Made by a program: the position numbers and the translations under genes. Positions 47,273 to 56,786 of a stretch of DNA of 64,000 bases are shown piece by piece. This stretch comes from Candidatus Xenolissoclinum pacificiensis L6 (lineage in GTDB: Bacteria; Pseudomonadota; Alphaproteobacteria; Rickettsiales; Anaplasmataceae): positions 1 through 64,000 of the forward strand of contig AXCJ01000001.1 of the NCBI GenBank assembly GCA_000512675.1. Reading direction: 5' to 3'. Positions within the stretch are counted from its first letter, which is position 1; every line of letters starts with the position of its first letter. The notes under the pieces were generated by a model that was given only the letters and a program-made list of their open reading frames with translations, had not been told where the DNA came from and made no database searches.

Positions 47273-48037
47273 ATGGATGATTACGCAATTGATTACCGTG
47301 ATAACATTGTTATATTATCACAGAATAATACAATACGGAAAGTCTCCGTAGAATACATTAGTCATACAACACTCAAGATGCTATCTTTTGCCCCTGATGA
47401 ACAAGATAAAATGATTAATTCAGATATATCCAATATTCTTGCCAGTAGTACATTATCTGTTATCAATGATTACCTGGAATATGAAAGTTTTGGTAAATCC
47501 TTAGATGATATACTCCGTAAACTTAAATTTTGTGATTTTGTAAATAAAAATGGATCTGTGGTCAGAACAAAAGTCAAATCTACTCCTTATATTTCCAATC
47601 AGAATCCTGACAACATGTCCTACATATTGTATATTCGTAGCCTTTCTGTAATAAATTTGTTCAACAATTTTATTACCATGTACAATTATACTCCACCAAT
47701 AAAGGACAAAATTACTCATATGTATCACGATGCAGAACTAAATAAATTATTGGAAATATACAGCAGTTTTGTACAAAACAACTCTATTGATGCTGTGGCA
47801 TATTCCTTAAAAACTAGCTCAACTTCTTTTGGAATTGCAAATATCAGCAAAATCATTAATACAATGATAAGAGAATATGATCTGATGGGTTATGCGTCAA
47901 CCGGATTATTCATGATTTTGACCTTTTATAATACAGATCCTAATGCTCTTTTAGCAAGAATCCAAACAGTATGCCAAAAATCAGGAATAGAGTATGATGC
48001 TCTTTCTTATGAAATAATATTTGCAAATCCTACATAA
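47273..48037 (+). CDS. PAS-like protein with a degenerate GGDEF-like tail (tentative)
   Basis: 254 aa soluble protein. Residues 8-125 look like a PAS fold: RDNIVILSQNNTIRKVSVEY at the start and VNKNGSVVRTKVKSTPYIS before a SYILYIRSL strand, like the end of a PAS core followed by its linker. The last 100 residues (KIINTMIREYDLMGYASTGL, then FMILTFYNTDPNALLARIQ) resemble the second half of a GGDEF domain, in which GGDEF itself is replaced by ASTGL. If correct, it is a sensory protein without cyclase activity. Rickettsiales do encode PleD-type GGDEF proteins, but this assignment is weak. It is divergent from purF by about 125 bp. Confidence 0.35.
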   Translation: MDDYAIDYRDNIVILSQNNTIRKVSVEYISHTTLKMLSFAPDEQDKMINSDISNILASSTLSVINDYLEYESFGKSLDDILRKLKFCDFVNKNGSVVRTKVKSTPYISNQNPDNMSYILYIRSLSVINLFNNFITMYNYTPPIKDKITHMYHDAELNKLLEIYSSFVQNNSIDAVAYSLKTSSTSFGIANISKIINTMIREYDLMGYASTGLFMILTFYNTDPNALLARIQTVCQKSGIEYDALSYEIIFANPT

Positions 48038-48544
48038 AGAATCTCTCCTCAGATTCCTCAATTCAAAATCATTCAACAAAGAAAGTTATGATACCTTGAT
48101 ATCATCAAAGATACAGCTATAGTAAAATATATCTTAATATACATACCTCATTTATGGATAATAAAGAAAACAAGACAAACAAAAAACGAAATCAGAAGAA
48201 AATTATGATAATTGAGATAAAAGTGTGGAAAACATAACGCTAATAAAAAGAGTAGAATGCTTTACAATAAAATGCCTGATAAAAAGGACTTAGAGAAGTT
48301 CCTCAAACCGACTAAAAAGGATAAAAAAACACCATAATGAAATGTCTAATAAGTAAGATCCCAAAAATTAGGAATGTTGCACGTCGTAACAACACCTTTC
48401 ATTTAGTTTTGAATAGTCATTTATATGCTAATTGATATTTATATTCATACACACACCTCGCTACTCGCTCATTCAACCCATTCTCATTCTTTATATTATC
48501 AATATTTCTTTCTCAGTAAGAGGTTTTTCAGAAAGTCTAAAAAA
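48038..48544. other. Non-coding spacer, about 500 bp
   Basis: Short lysine-rich plus-strand frames lie here (48153-48236 starting MDNKENKTNKKRNQ; 48258-48335 starting MLYNKMPDKKDL), possibly debris of a lost gene, but nothing is recognisable. No terminator is seen. Confidence 0.3.
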
Positions 48545-49243
48545 CTATACAATAGTGCTACGAAAAACAATAATATATAACTCCAATGAACAAAACACAT
48601 AACCATCATCTGCATATTGCGTATCATAATATTTCACTATCTTGTTCAGTAAATCTTTTTGGAGTCTTCTTGTACGTCCCGAATAGAAGTTTGAAAGACC
48701 CAGACGTTTAATCTTATATAAAATATCAAAAAGTGTTTTATCATACAAACGAATTGTTTCGACATTCACTAAGGAGTGTGATAAATGCTTAATGATCTTA
48801 AGTATTTGCTCAATATTAGGTAACTTATACATATATTCTTCAGGTAAACAGTTATGATGTAACAATGTTTCCTGAAATTCTTTAAAATTATTGGCAGTAC
48901 ACATACTCCCAATAAATATACCGTCTTTCTTTAACAGCTTGTTTGATAAGAACAATACTTTTGCCAAATCATTTGTCTGCTCTAAAGTAAAGGCAGAAAC
49001 AATAATATCAAACTTCTTATCAATGACCCCTAATGATTCAGGATCAAGAAAATATACCTCCACCAAAGAACATGGTTGTAAACCGGCAAAGGCCTTCCTA
49101 AAGGCTTCTCCATAAGCCCCGATATTCAGTATAGATAAGGGTGAAAGATCATCAGGAATATAATCTAAGAATAATTTATATACATGATATAGTACACTGA
49201 TATCATCATCAGTATACTGATATCTATCTTTGACCGCTTTCAC
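48545..49243 (-). CDS. NDUFAF5/BioC-like methyltransferase with degenerate SAM motif
   Basis: 232 aa starting with GTG at 49243. The C-terminal half follows the NDUFAF5 type found across alphaproteobacteria: ALHW-like position FTLEQTNDLAKVLFLSNKLL, KKDGIFIGSMCTANNFKEFQ, KLPNIEQIL, RLYDKTLFDILYKIKRLGLS followed by NFYSGRTRR, and a YADDGYVFCSLELYIIVF ending. Motif I, normally hDhGxGxG, is ILNIGAYGEAF and the family's helical start is shortened, so cofactor binding may be impaired or altered. In mitochondria NDUFAF5 hydroxylates an arginine of complex I subunit NDUFS7. It starts 13 bases after the greA stop, so greA and this gene are probably co-transcribed. Confidence 0.7.
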   Translation of the reverse strand: MKAVKDRYQYTDDDISVLYHVYKLFLDYIPDDLSPLSILNIGAYGEAFRKAFAGLQPCSLVEVYFLDPESLGVIDKKFDIIVSAFTLEQTNDLAKVLFLSNKLLKKDGIFIGSMCTANNFKEFQETLLHHNCLPEEYMYKLPNIEQILKIIKHLSHSLVNVETIRLYDKTLFDILYKIKRLGLSNFYSGRTRRLQKDLLNKIVKYYDTQYADDGYVFCSLELYIIVFRSTIV

Positions 49244-49256
49244 TAGAATACATACA

Positions 49257-49733
49257 TTATTTAAACTCTATTAAAATAATTTTATAAGTTTTAGACCCCC
49301 TCGGTGTATCTACTTGTATAATATCGCCTACTGCTTTATTAATTGTCTGACGACCTATAGGAGAAGTTATGGACAATAAGCCACTCTCTAGATCTGATTC
49401 ATATTCACTAACTATTTGATAACAAATTTCATTATCTGTTTCCATATCTAACATCGTCACTGTTGCACCAAAAGTAACCTTATCACCTGTCATATTTGCA
49501 ACATCTATAACCTCTGCTGTTCCTAGAATGGATTTGTACTTTCTAATCTCTATATCAAGTAAATTTTGTTCATTAAGAGCTTCCTGGTAATCTCCATTCT
49601 CTGATAAATCACCTTTCTCCTTTGCAACCTCTTTCTCTTGCAATACGACAACTCTACGCTCTATCATATATTGCAACTTCGAGTCTAAACCATTAAAACC
49701 CTGCTTTGTAAGCAAAATCCTACCTTGAGTCAT
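49257..49733 (-). CDS. greA: Transcription elongation factor GreA
   Basis: 158 aa from ATG 49733, the usual GreA length; an ATG seven codons upstream (49754) is open but lacks family similarity. The N-terminal coiled coil has TKQGFNGLDSKLQYM and the tip motif AKEKGDLSENGDYQEAL, with the conserved D-E pair positions (GDLSENxxYxxA) used to stimulate RNA polymerase cleavage of backtracked transcripts. The FKBP-like C-terminal domain ends SPIGRQTINKAVGDIIQVDT, matching SPIGRALxGKxxGDxVxVxTP. Confidence 0.96.
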   Translation of the reverse strand: MTQGRILLTKQGFNGLDSKLQYMIERRVVVLQEKEVAKEKGDLSENGDYQEALNEQNLLDIEIRKYKSILGTAEVIDVANMTGDKVTFGATVTMLDMETDNEICYQIVSEYESDLESGLLSITSPIGRQTINKAVGDIIQVDTPRGSKTYKIILIEFK

Positions 49734-49944
49734 AATACACTGTTTTAATAACATTTATTCCAATTAACATATAACATACTTTAAAGGTGGTGACTATTGC
49801 TTTTTGGAGATGTCTACACCCAATATAGTACACATCATCATACACCTATCTCCTTAAATAAACAAAAAAATCAAATATCTATAACATGTTAAAATACATT
49901 ACAGGTATTGCATTATCTCTGATTCTTAAACAGTTACAAGTAAA

Positions 49945-49994
49945 CGCAAAAAAAAACAGATTTACACCTTGTGATAAAACGTATATCTGTTTTC
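49945..49994 (-). terminator. Rho-independent terminator after dxr
   Basis: On the minus strand, AAAACAGAT (49993-49985) and ATCTGTTTT (49961-49953) form a 9-bp stem with a 23-nt loop, followed by a run of about eight T residues (complement of the A tract at 49948-49956). It lies 25 bp after the dxr stop and ahead of greA, so dxr forms its own transcription unit. Confidence 0.75.
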
Positions 49995-50018
49995 TATACT
50001 TGATTACCTCAGAAAATC

Positions 50019-51137
50019 CTATGTAATTCGATATTTCTCTATATCATTTATGGTGACTCTACGAACATGGTCTGCATAATCAAATATACTCTCCACTGTT
50101 TGCAAATCCTTTTCTTTATATTCACTTTGCATACAGATCTTTTCAACAAAATAAAAAATTTCCTGAAACTTTATTAATCCACGCAGAAAATATTCTACCG
50201 CCACTTCATTTGCAACATTAATCGTAATATGTTGATTACTATGTACAAGGGTCATCATAGGATATTTTGTATAATCCACATCATAAAAGTTTAGAGATCT
50301 GATCTGTGCTAAATTCAAGGGTTGGGAATTAAATTTATTATCTTCGGGATAGTCTAAAGCATAAGACAATACCATTTTCATATCAGGATGAAACATAACA
50401 GATTTATTTAACCCTCCTCTACATGAGGCTATTGCATGCACAATACATTCTGGGTGAATCACAACATGAATATCTCTCTTACTCATACCAAACAAACATG
50501 ATGCTTCAATTACCTCCAGTAATTTATTTGCCATGGTTGCAGAATCAACAGTTATCTTTTTTCCCATCAACCATTTAGGATGCTTCAGGGCATTCTCAAT
50601 TGTATATTCTTTATTTCTAGAAAAAAAAGACCCTCCTGAAGCCGTAATTGTTACATCTGTAACATCATCACTTAAAATTTGTTGTAAACTGTAATGCTCA
50701 GAATCTAACGGTATTATTCGACCAGTTTTAATTTGACAAATAATATGTCCGCCACATACAATACTCTCTTTATTGACTAAACCTATAGTCTTATCATTCT
50801 GTAATAAAGTGACAACACTTCCCAATGCGTATATACCTGATATGGCAACAAAAAATATATCTGCATTTAAACTACAGATATTATCAAGTCCTGTCTTCCC
50901 ATGTAACACTTTTACCATGTCTTGCCCAGACACCATTTTAGATAAAAGCGAATAATTTGAATCATTAGTGCTTAAAACATATTCAGGACAAAATTTGCGT
51001 GCCTGATCTACAAGTAAATTAATATTGTTATGCCCAACAAGTGCCACAACTCGAATATCTTGCCTAACTTGAATCAATTCCAGTACTTGTACACCAATAG
51101 AACCAGTTGATCCAAGTAAAACCACTCTCTTCACCAT
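50019..51137 (-). CDS. dxr: 1-deoxy-D-xylulose 5-phosphate reductoisomerase
   Basis: 372 aa. Second enzyme of the MEP isoprenoid pathway and the target of fosmidomycin. The NADPH-binding start VVLLGSTGSIGVQVLELI is clear, followed by LVNKESIVCGG, IIPLDSEHYSLQQIL (metal- and substrate-binding S-E-H), ITASGGSFF, HPKWLMGKKITVDSATMANK, LLEVIEASCLF, IHPECIVHA and NVANEVAVEYFL. The usual DSEHxA/NS loop is intact. A strong GAGGTGATTAA leader lies directly before the ATG at 51137. Its retention indicates the MEP route for isoprenoids. Divergent from exoD. Confidence 0.96.
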   Translation of the reverse strand: MVKRVVLLGSTGSIGVQVLELIQVRQDIRVVALVGHNNINLLVDQARKFCPEYVLSTNDSNYSLLSKMVSGQDMVKVLHGKTGLDNICSLNADIFFVAISGIYALGSVVTLLQNDKTIGLVNKESIVCGGHIICQIKTGRIIPLDSEHYSLQQILSDDVTDVTITASGGSFFSRNKEYTIENALKHPKWLMGKKITVDSATMANKLLEVIEASCLFGMSKRDIHVVIHPECIVHAIASCRGGLNKSVMFHPDMKMVLSYALDYPEDNKFNSQPLNLAQIRSLNFYDVDYTKYPMMTLVHSNQHITINVANEVAVEYFLRGLIKFQEIFYFVEKICMQSEYKEKDLQTVESIFDYADHVRRVTINDIEKYRIT

Positions 51138-51238
51138 TTAATCACCTCACATGTTAATAACTGATAATAATAACATCTCCATATGAGCAATCATATCTTT
51201 TATATTGTATAATGCTACAACGATACTTATAATTAAGA

Positions 51239-51904
51239 TTGGCAAGATATGAATATAAAACAACCGTGGGCAATAATAATAAAACATCTGAAATATTGAT
51301 AAAAGCGTCTCACAAATACACATCCAAAAAAACTTCACAAGATAGAATTACTATATTTGACCTACGGGACTCGTTTCATGAGAAAGGATTTCCTTTCATT
51401 ATGCTAGTTTTATCTCTGCCAATCTCTTTTCCTATCCCTGTTCCTCCTGGATTCACAACTTTTTTTGCAATACCTATGATGCTATTCTCCTTCCAGTTAC
51501 TGATAGGATGTGAGTCCCCCTGGATACCTAAATGGCTAGGAAATAAATCTGTAAAAAGAACCACTTTAGCCAGAATACTCGAAAAAACTGGTAAAGTGCT
51601 TGTAAAAATTGAAAGATTCACAAATCCGAGATTTGACATTTTTAGTTCATTCATAGGAGAAAAAGTATATGCACTCGCAATGATAATATTTAGCATTTCC
51701 ATCGCTATTCCAATACCTCTGACAAACTTTATACCTGCAATAGGTATAGCTCTCATGTCTATAGGAGTATTAAATAGAGATGGCATAGTGACAATCATTG
51801 GTTTCATTATCGGACTAACGGGAATACTAATAACAGTCATTATAATAATATTAGGACAAATATTCCTCGAAGAAACATTAAGCTGGTTATTTTTTTCCCA
51901 CTAA
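51239..51904 (+). CDS. ExoD family membrane protein
   Basis: 221 aa. The DUF/ExoD pattern is clear: LRDSFHEKGFPFIMLVLSLP, then FPIPVPPGFTTFFAIPMMLF, PWIPKWLG, a helix of polar residues, IFSISIAIPIPLTNFIPAIG (second copy of the proline-rich motif) and a last hydrophobic helix. ExoD was found in Sinorhizobium exopolysaccharide production, but its molecular job is unknown. There is no in-frame ATG upstream of residue 55; the start is TTG at 51239 or GTG at 51266, immediately after an in-frame stop at 51230. It converges with metK; the shared hairpin is listed separately. Confidence 0.8.
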   Translation: MARYEYKTTVGNNNKTSEILIKASHKYTSKKTSQDRITIFDLRDSFHEKGFPFIMLVLSLPISFPIPVPPGFTTFFAIPMMLFSFQLLIGCESPWIPKWLGNKSVKRTTLARILEKTGKVLVKIERFTNPRFDIFSSFIGEKVYALAMIIFSISIAIPIPLTNFIPAIGIALMSIGVLNRDGIVTIIGFIIGLTGILITVIIIILGQIFLEETLSWLFFSH

Positions 51905-51905
51905 A

Positions 51906-51944
51906 AATTTTTGATCAAGAAATCAAAAATTAAAGGATTTTTTT
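51906..51944. terminator. Bidirectional terminator between exoD and metK
   Basis: AATTTTTGAT at 51906-51915 and its exact complement ATCAAAAATT at 51922-51931 form a 10-bp stem with a six-base loop, followed by T7 at 51938-51944 on the plus strand. It begins right after the exoD stop and overlaps the metK stop, so it can serve both convergent genes. Confidence 0.75.
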
Positions 51945-53057
51945 CAGAGTTTCCACCATATCTAAACACTCCCAAGAAAACCCCTCATTGCCATCTGATA
52001 TATCACGCCCAAAATGACCATATACTGATGTCTGCATATATATAGGACGGCGTAAATTCAGAGTATTAATAATACCTATAACTGAAAAATCTATATTCTC
52101 CCTCAGATATGCAAGAATCCTTCCCTCAGATACAGAAGATGTACCATATGTCTGTAAAGTAATATCAACTGGATTAGACAAACCAATAACATAAGCAATA
52201 CTCATCAGACATTTTCCTGCAAGCCCAGATGCAACAATGTTTTTGCAAAGATATCGAGCAAAATAAGCAGCGGATCTATCTATTTTAGTTGGATCTTTAC
52301 CTGAAAAAGCTCCTCCGCCATGAGGTATTCCAGCACCATAACTATCTATGATAATTTTTCGACCTGTAAGCCCACAATCTGCCGACGGTCCACCCTCAAT
52401 AAAGCTCCCTGATGGATTAATAAGAACCTCTGTCTCATCCTCCTTAAAAAGACGACCAAATGTTTCTCTAATATATGGCATAAGCATCAAAAGAACATTC
52501 TCAACACTTACTGACACATCATGTTGTATAGATAACACTAACGTCGAAACAAAATCTCCATTCTCCGAAAAAGTTACCTGACTCTTCGCATCTTTTCTGA
52601 GGCCTTTAAGCTTACCAGTAATAATAGCATTCTCAATATTTCTTAAAATGCTATGAGCATAATGTATTGCTATCGGCATATAATGTGTTGTCGTATCTTC
52701 AGCATAACCAAATACAATACCTTGATCCCCAGCGCCATCGTTCATAGTTACACTAGAATCAATCTCTCGCGACTGACCATGTAAATAAACCAAGACTTTA
52801 AGATTCGACCGGTGAAACCCCAAATTAGAAAGCTGTTTGTGATCAATAAAATCAAGTACCATATACTGAATCTTTTGGATATCATATTCAACCCCACCTA
52901 CCTCACCTGAGATTATAATAATATCTTTTGATACCATACATTCAACAGCAACATGCGCATTAGAATTTTTACCTAAAAAATAATCCAGTAGAAAATCAGA
53001 AATTTGATCAGCTATTTTATCTGGATGGCCAGATGCCACAGACTCTACTGTATACAT
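51930..53057 (-). CDS. metK: S-adenosylmethionine synthetase
   Basis: 375 aa. Makes SAM from methionine and ATP for the several methyltransferases here. Signatures: VESVASGHPDKIADQISDFL (ATP/Mg loop GHPDK), GAGDQGIVFGYA, PSGSFIEGGPSADCGLTGRK, DSYGAGIPHGGGAFSGKDPT with KIDRSAAYFARY, and GHFGRD near the C terminus. All key residues are present. The ATG at 53057 gives the shortened start common in Rickettsiales. Some Rickettsia have a broken metK and import SAM; here it is intact. Confidence 0.96.
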   Translation of the reverse strand: MYTVESVASGHPDKIADQISDFLLDYFLGKNSNAHVAVECMVSKDIIIISGEVGGVEYDIQKIQYMVLDFIDHKQLSNLGFHRSNLKVLVYLHGQSREIDSSVTMNDGAGDQGIVFGYAEDTTTHYMPIAIHYAHSILRNIENAIITGKLKGLRKDAKSQVTFSENGDFVSTLVLSIQHDVSVSVENVLLMLMPYIRETFGRLFKEDETEVLINPSGSFIEGGPSADCGLTGRKIIIDSYGAGIPHGGGAFSGKDPTKIDRSAAYFARYLCKNIVASGLAGKCLMSIAYVIGLSNPVDITLQTYGTSSVSEGRILAYLRENIDFSVIGIINTLNLRRPIYMQTSVYGHFGRDISDGNEGFSWECLDMVETLKKIL

Positions 53058-53572
53058 AAATTTTATAATCCATAACTCATAGGAACTATTATATTATTTT
53101 TTCATCATTTTAACAAACAATTAATAATATTACCCTAGCTTCTGCCAATAATGCACCATCAAAATATAGTCATATACTCTGATCCACCCAAGCAATGACT
53201 ATGAAGTAAGTGCTTAGATAACATCGTTACCTGATAAAGCAAACCAGATATCGCAACACAGAGATTAAGATATTCAAAAATCACAACCACATTTTACATT
53301 CATCTATCCCTCTTCAAAGAGCGTTATAAAAACGCTTCCTGAGACAGGTAAGAGCTTAGAAAAACTGTTGTCAAAATTTAAATTACATCCTCAATCATCT
53401 ACTCAACTCTACATCATTGACTACACAGAACACTCATCTCACAGAAGAATTGTTAAAAATACATACTTCTGCCTAATCGGCATATCTCCACTAGTCTATC
53501 AAAATTATTCTACACTCATGATGATATGCCTTTTACATTAAATCCATAAGAAGATATTGTACTATTCTCTTA
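53058..53572. other. Non-coding spacer, 515 bp
   Basis: Upstream of metK and downstream of the tandem-repeat gene. No gene, RNA or IS relic was recognised; a lone AACGCTTCC/GAGCGTT stretch near 53319-53338 could form a small hairpin. Confidence 0.35.
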
Positions 53573-55318
53573 TTAAAGTGACAATGTATGATTTACTGAA
53601 GAATTCTCAGTTACTGCAATGCTGTTTAATTTAGTACTTGTTATATCACCACTACTTACTTGAGCAGTGCTATACAATGTATGCTTTACTGAAAAATTCT
53701 CAGTTGTTACTGCAGTGCTGTTTAATTTATCACTTGTTACATCAGCATTACTTACTTGAGCAACGCTATGCAATGTATGCTTTACTGAAGAATTCTCAGT
53801 TGTTACTGCAGTGCTGTTTAATTTATCACTTGTTACATCAGCATTACTTACTTGAGCAACACTATGCAATGTATGATTTACTGAAGAATTCTCAGTTACT
53901 GCAGTGCTGTTTAATTTATCACTTGTTACATCAGCATTACTTACTTGAGGTGTAGTCAAAGTGCTTACAGGATTTTCATCCCTTTGATAGACATCACACT
54001 CTTGGAAGTATGCTAAATGCATCAAATGCAGATTTCTATACTCAACCATTTCTTCATACTCTGGGGTACCTTCTGGAGGAAATACTACCTCTTTCGCTAT
54101 ATCATCCACAGTCATCTGCATAACTTCAGACATCATATAATTTGTTCCATCATGTACCCCCTTCATAAGTGATACCATCCTGTAAAACTCATCTTCCTGA
54201 CCACAGTAGTCTTGACAGTTAGGACCTATCCGGTATAGGAACAGATCTATCAAGTCTAGTATCAACTTTCTATCAATATAGGATGGATATTTTAACAGGA
54301 AATACTTCTGTTTCAATAATTCTAACAGCTTCTCCAGAGAATGCGTAATCCATTCACACTCTGAATCAAAATCAGAGCGCAAAGCCTTTTGAAGAGTGTT
54401 AAATATAATGTTATGACCATCATCTAAAGAGAATATGTCATACGCCGTCACACGCGCCTCTCCCTTTGAAAAAATACTCTTTTGAAAGTCACGCTGAAGT
54501 GATGTATTCTTAATATCCTCTGCAATCATTTCAGCCATATAGGAGTAGCGCTCTGTAAGCTCTTCCCTCCGGTAATACTCAAACTTGAAGTCGTTATTTT
54601 GACACAACTTACCCAAAAATTCCATCCGCAAATAGTTCTTCTCCATACTCATCTGCAAATCATAGTATAAATCGTCCAGCTTCACCCTTGCTGAACATGT
54701 AATTGCCTCACATATCTCAAAATCAACAAACCTTTGTTCCTTCTGCATACCAGAAAATGTAGCACAAAAATTTGCAATCTCCTTCGTACCTCCATTTTTG
54801 ACAACGTTTAACCAAATATCTGGATACTTTAATAACTCACTTTTTTCTTCTGCATCAAGATGACAACTGTTATTCACTATACTAATAGTTTCGTTTAACT
54901 GCTCTTCGCTAAGTGTCTTATTAGATGATAATCCCTCTAAACCACCCCCAAGATAATACAAAGGTTTCTGTTCTTTACATGCACCACTAACATCAGGGCT
55001 CTTAGAAGGAGCACTATTATCAAGACTTCTAGCAATTGCAACAATTCCTGTCCCCGTTAACACAAGCCCAACTAGAGTTGCTCCATAAAAGACCCAATTT
55101 TTACTCCAAACCCTATTGACAAAGCGTCTCACACCGGATTGTTGCCTATCAGTTGATTCACCCTGTAGTGCAACATTCTCATCATTAATCAACTGACCAC
55201 GCTCAGCGTCTGCCTCTGCTATTGCTCGCCCTCCTGAAAACAAATCATCTTTATCCTGACCCCTCTCTCCTGCCGAGTAATCATTTAGGCTTGTTGTTGT
55301 ATATTGTGTTGTATTCAT
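53573..55318 (-). CDS. Membrane-anchored protein with C-terminal tandem repeats
   Basis: 581 aa, no recognised family. Residues 1-72 are polar, residues about 75-98 form one membrane helix (VFYGATLVGLVLTGTGIVAI), and residues 100-445 are a soluble, helical, cysteine-containing domain (for example KNGGTKEIANFCATFSG and IGPNCQDYCGQ). The last 124 residues (458-581) are four tandem repeats of 29-32 aa with consensus QVSNADVTSDKLNSTAV, then (T)TENSSVKHTLHSVA; copies 2 and 3 differ by few residues. The repeats are rich in Ser, Thr and Asn. Such tandem repeats resemble the TRP effectors and surface antigens of Ehrlichia, but here a membrane helix is present, so an anchored, displayed protein is more likely. 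Confidence 0.7.
   Translation of the reverse strand: MNTTQYTTTSLNDYSAGERGQDKDDLFSGGRAIAEADAERGQLINDENVALQGESTDRQQSGVRRFVNRVWSKNWVFYGATLVGLVLTGTGIVAIARSLDNSAPSKSPDVSGACKEQKPLYYLGGGLEGLSSNKTLSEEQLNETISIVNNSCHLDAEEKSELLKYPDIWLNVVKNGGTKEIANFCATFSGMQKEQRFVDFEICEAITCSARVKLDDLYYDLQMSMEKNYLRMEFLGKLCQNNDFKFEYYRREELTERYSYMAEMIAEDIKNTSLQRDFQKSIFSKGEARVTAYDIFSLDDGHNIIFNTLQKALRSDFDSECEWITHSLEKLLELLKQKYFLLKYPSYIDRKLILDLIDLFLYRIGPNCQDYCGQEDEFYRMVSLMKGVHDGTNYMMSEVMQMTVDDIAKEVVFPPEGTPEYEEMVEYRNLHLMHLAYFQECDVYQRDENPVSTLTTPQVSNADVTSDKLNSTAVTENSSVNHTLHSVAQVSNADVTSDKLNSTAVTTENSSVKHTLHSVAQVSNADVTSDKLNSTAVTTENFSVKHTLYSTAQVSSGDITSTKLNSIAVTENSSVNHTLSL
53576..53947 (-). repeat. Four tandem 87-96 bp repeats encoding Ser/Thr-rich units
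   Basis: Coding tandem array at the 3' end of the gene at 53573-55318. Units (5' to 3' of the gene) cover residues 458-488, 489-520, 521-552 and 553-581. The first three are nearly identical in DNA, as seen from the recurrent TTTAATTTATCACTTGTTAC at about 93-96 bp spacing on the plus strand; the last is more diverged. Loss or gain of one codon (TT versus T) separates the 31 and 32 residue units. High identity suggests recent slippage. Confidence 0.9.
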
Positions 55319-56051
55319 ATTTTTTATAAACTCATGTTAATATTACTGTAATAGAAATTATATTAGTTAACACTATTGTGTCAATATATATTATGATATA
55401 ATCACATTAAGTCTATATATTAGATATCAATATACCAGACGCCCTGTCTAGCATTTCCTATAATCACAGGTGCAAAAATGACTTACCTAACGATTCCTCT
55501 TTCAACACTCTCATTTCGAATCACATCAGAAACAATATCCAGTTCAATATCAAACAACGATATACAATATTTCTATGACAAATCCTTTTTCTTATTTTTT
55601 ATTCCCTTCTCTTGGTATTGTTATACTGATAACATACACTGCCACATCAAATTCCTACTCTACTTATGCAAACACACAAGAAACCTATTTGATAATACTT
55701 GCCAACCTTATTACAACATGCGCAATACGAAAAAAATACATAAATACTAGACCTCTTCCCCCATTGTATCCTATATTCCATTCATCAAAATCATACTATC
55801 TTTATATATGCAAACTAATAGCAATTACATATTATAAACACCTAATTTTTTCGATTATTACCCATAACCGTGATAACGATCCTAAATCTATACAGAATAT
55901 TATCACCTGATATTGAACACTAAACCTTTCACCTTTCAAATAGCTTGATCATAAAACAAATGATCAAATTTATAGGTAACCTATATAACCTTTTTCATAC
56001 GTCTAGTTTAACAATACAAATTAAGATATCAAAAAACCACTCAATACATAT
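55319..56051. other. Spacer with two uncertain frames
   Basis: 730 bp between the starts and ends of minus-strand genes. Two overlapping plus-strand frames (55478-55750 and 55575-55910) have no motif and resemble random AT-rich translation. The promoter of the repeat protein should lie near its left end. Confidence 0.35.
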
Positions 56052-56786
56052 TCATGATCTGCTAATACACCTCTTTTTCTCTTCATTAGATATGATTTCT
56101 TGAGTATTATCTTCTATAGAATTCCGTAATTCTTCCATGAACTCTTTCCGTTTCATACCAGGAAGAATAGGTGGAAGTATCCTAATGGTCACCTGATCCA
56201 CATATTTTTTCTTAGGCGCAAATAATCCTCTAGACCATGCTTGTTTCGTATTTAAGGCTATTGGTATAACAGGTATACCAATAGCTTTATAAATGAAAAA
56301 TACTCCTGGCTTATATTGAGCCACCTCCTTCCTAGTACCCTCAGGAAAAACAACAATATTGTCATTCTTCCTAACTCTTTCTCTACATTTTTGAATAATC
56401 TTCTTCATATCTACCAAAGATATATTATCTCTAGCAACAGGAATAGACCTTATTTTGGGAAGTCCCAAACCCGCAATTGGAACAAACAATAACTCTCTTT
56501 TATACAAAAATACTCGATTTTTTACCATCTTATACATCAAGGCCACATCCATACAAGAACTATGTTTGCATGCAACAATATATTGGTTATCATCACGAAG
56601 ATAATGCTCATTTTCAACCACATATGTTATATTGTATATATATCTCACGATAAATAAATACAACTTTGACCATTGCAAACACATCCATCTACAGCAATTA
56701 TATGGCAACAGATAAAAAGGTATAATCAATATCATATAGAATGCCAACCAAAGCACGATCATCACATTAAAGATCAACTTACGCAT
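56052..56786 (-). CDS. plsC: 1-acyl-sn-glycerol-3-phosphate acyltransferase
   Basis: 244 aa. It acylates lysophosphatidate to phosphatidate in phospholipid synthesis. After an N-terminal membrane helix (residues about 5-30) come the acyltransferase motifs: HSSCMD (H-x4-D catalytic block I), KRELLFVPIAGLGLPKIRSI (motif II), VVFPEGTRKE (block III FPEGTR) and VIPIALNT (block IV). Length and layout are normal. The ATG at 56786 has no good upstream alternative. Stands alone between long spacers. Confidence 0.92.
   Translation of the reverse strand: MRKLIFNVMIVLWLAFYMILIIPFYLLPYNCCRWMCLQWSKLYLFIVRYIYNITYVVENEHYLRDDNQYIVACKHSSCMDVALMYKMVKNRVFLYKRELLFVPIAGLGLPKIRSIPVARDNISLVDMKKIIQKCRERVRKNDNIVVFPEGTRKEVAQYKPGVFFIYKAIGIPVIPIALNTKQAWSRGLFAPKKKYVDQVTIRILPPILPGMKRKEFMEELRNSIEDNTQEIISNEEKKRCISRS

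Noticed and set aside
53638-53955. 105-codon plus-strand repetitive frame
   Set aside because: It is the antisense reading of the tandem repeats of the minus-strand gene at 53573-55318; the periodicity makes it look protein-like.
55478-55910. Two overlapping plus-strand frames upstream of the repeat protein
   Set aside because: They overlap each other in different frames and have random-looking composition; at most one could be real and neither has support.
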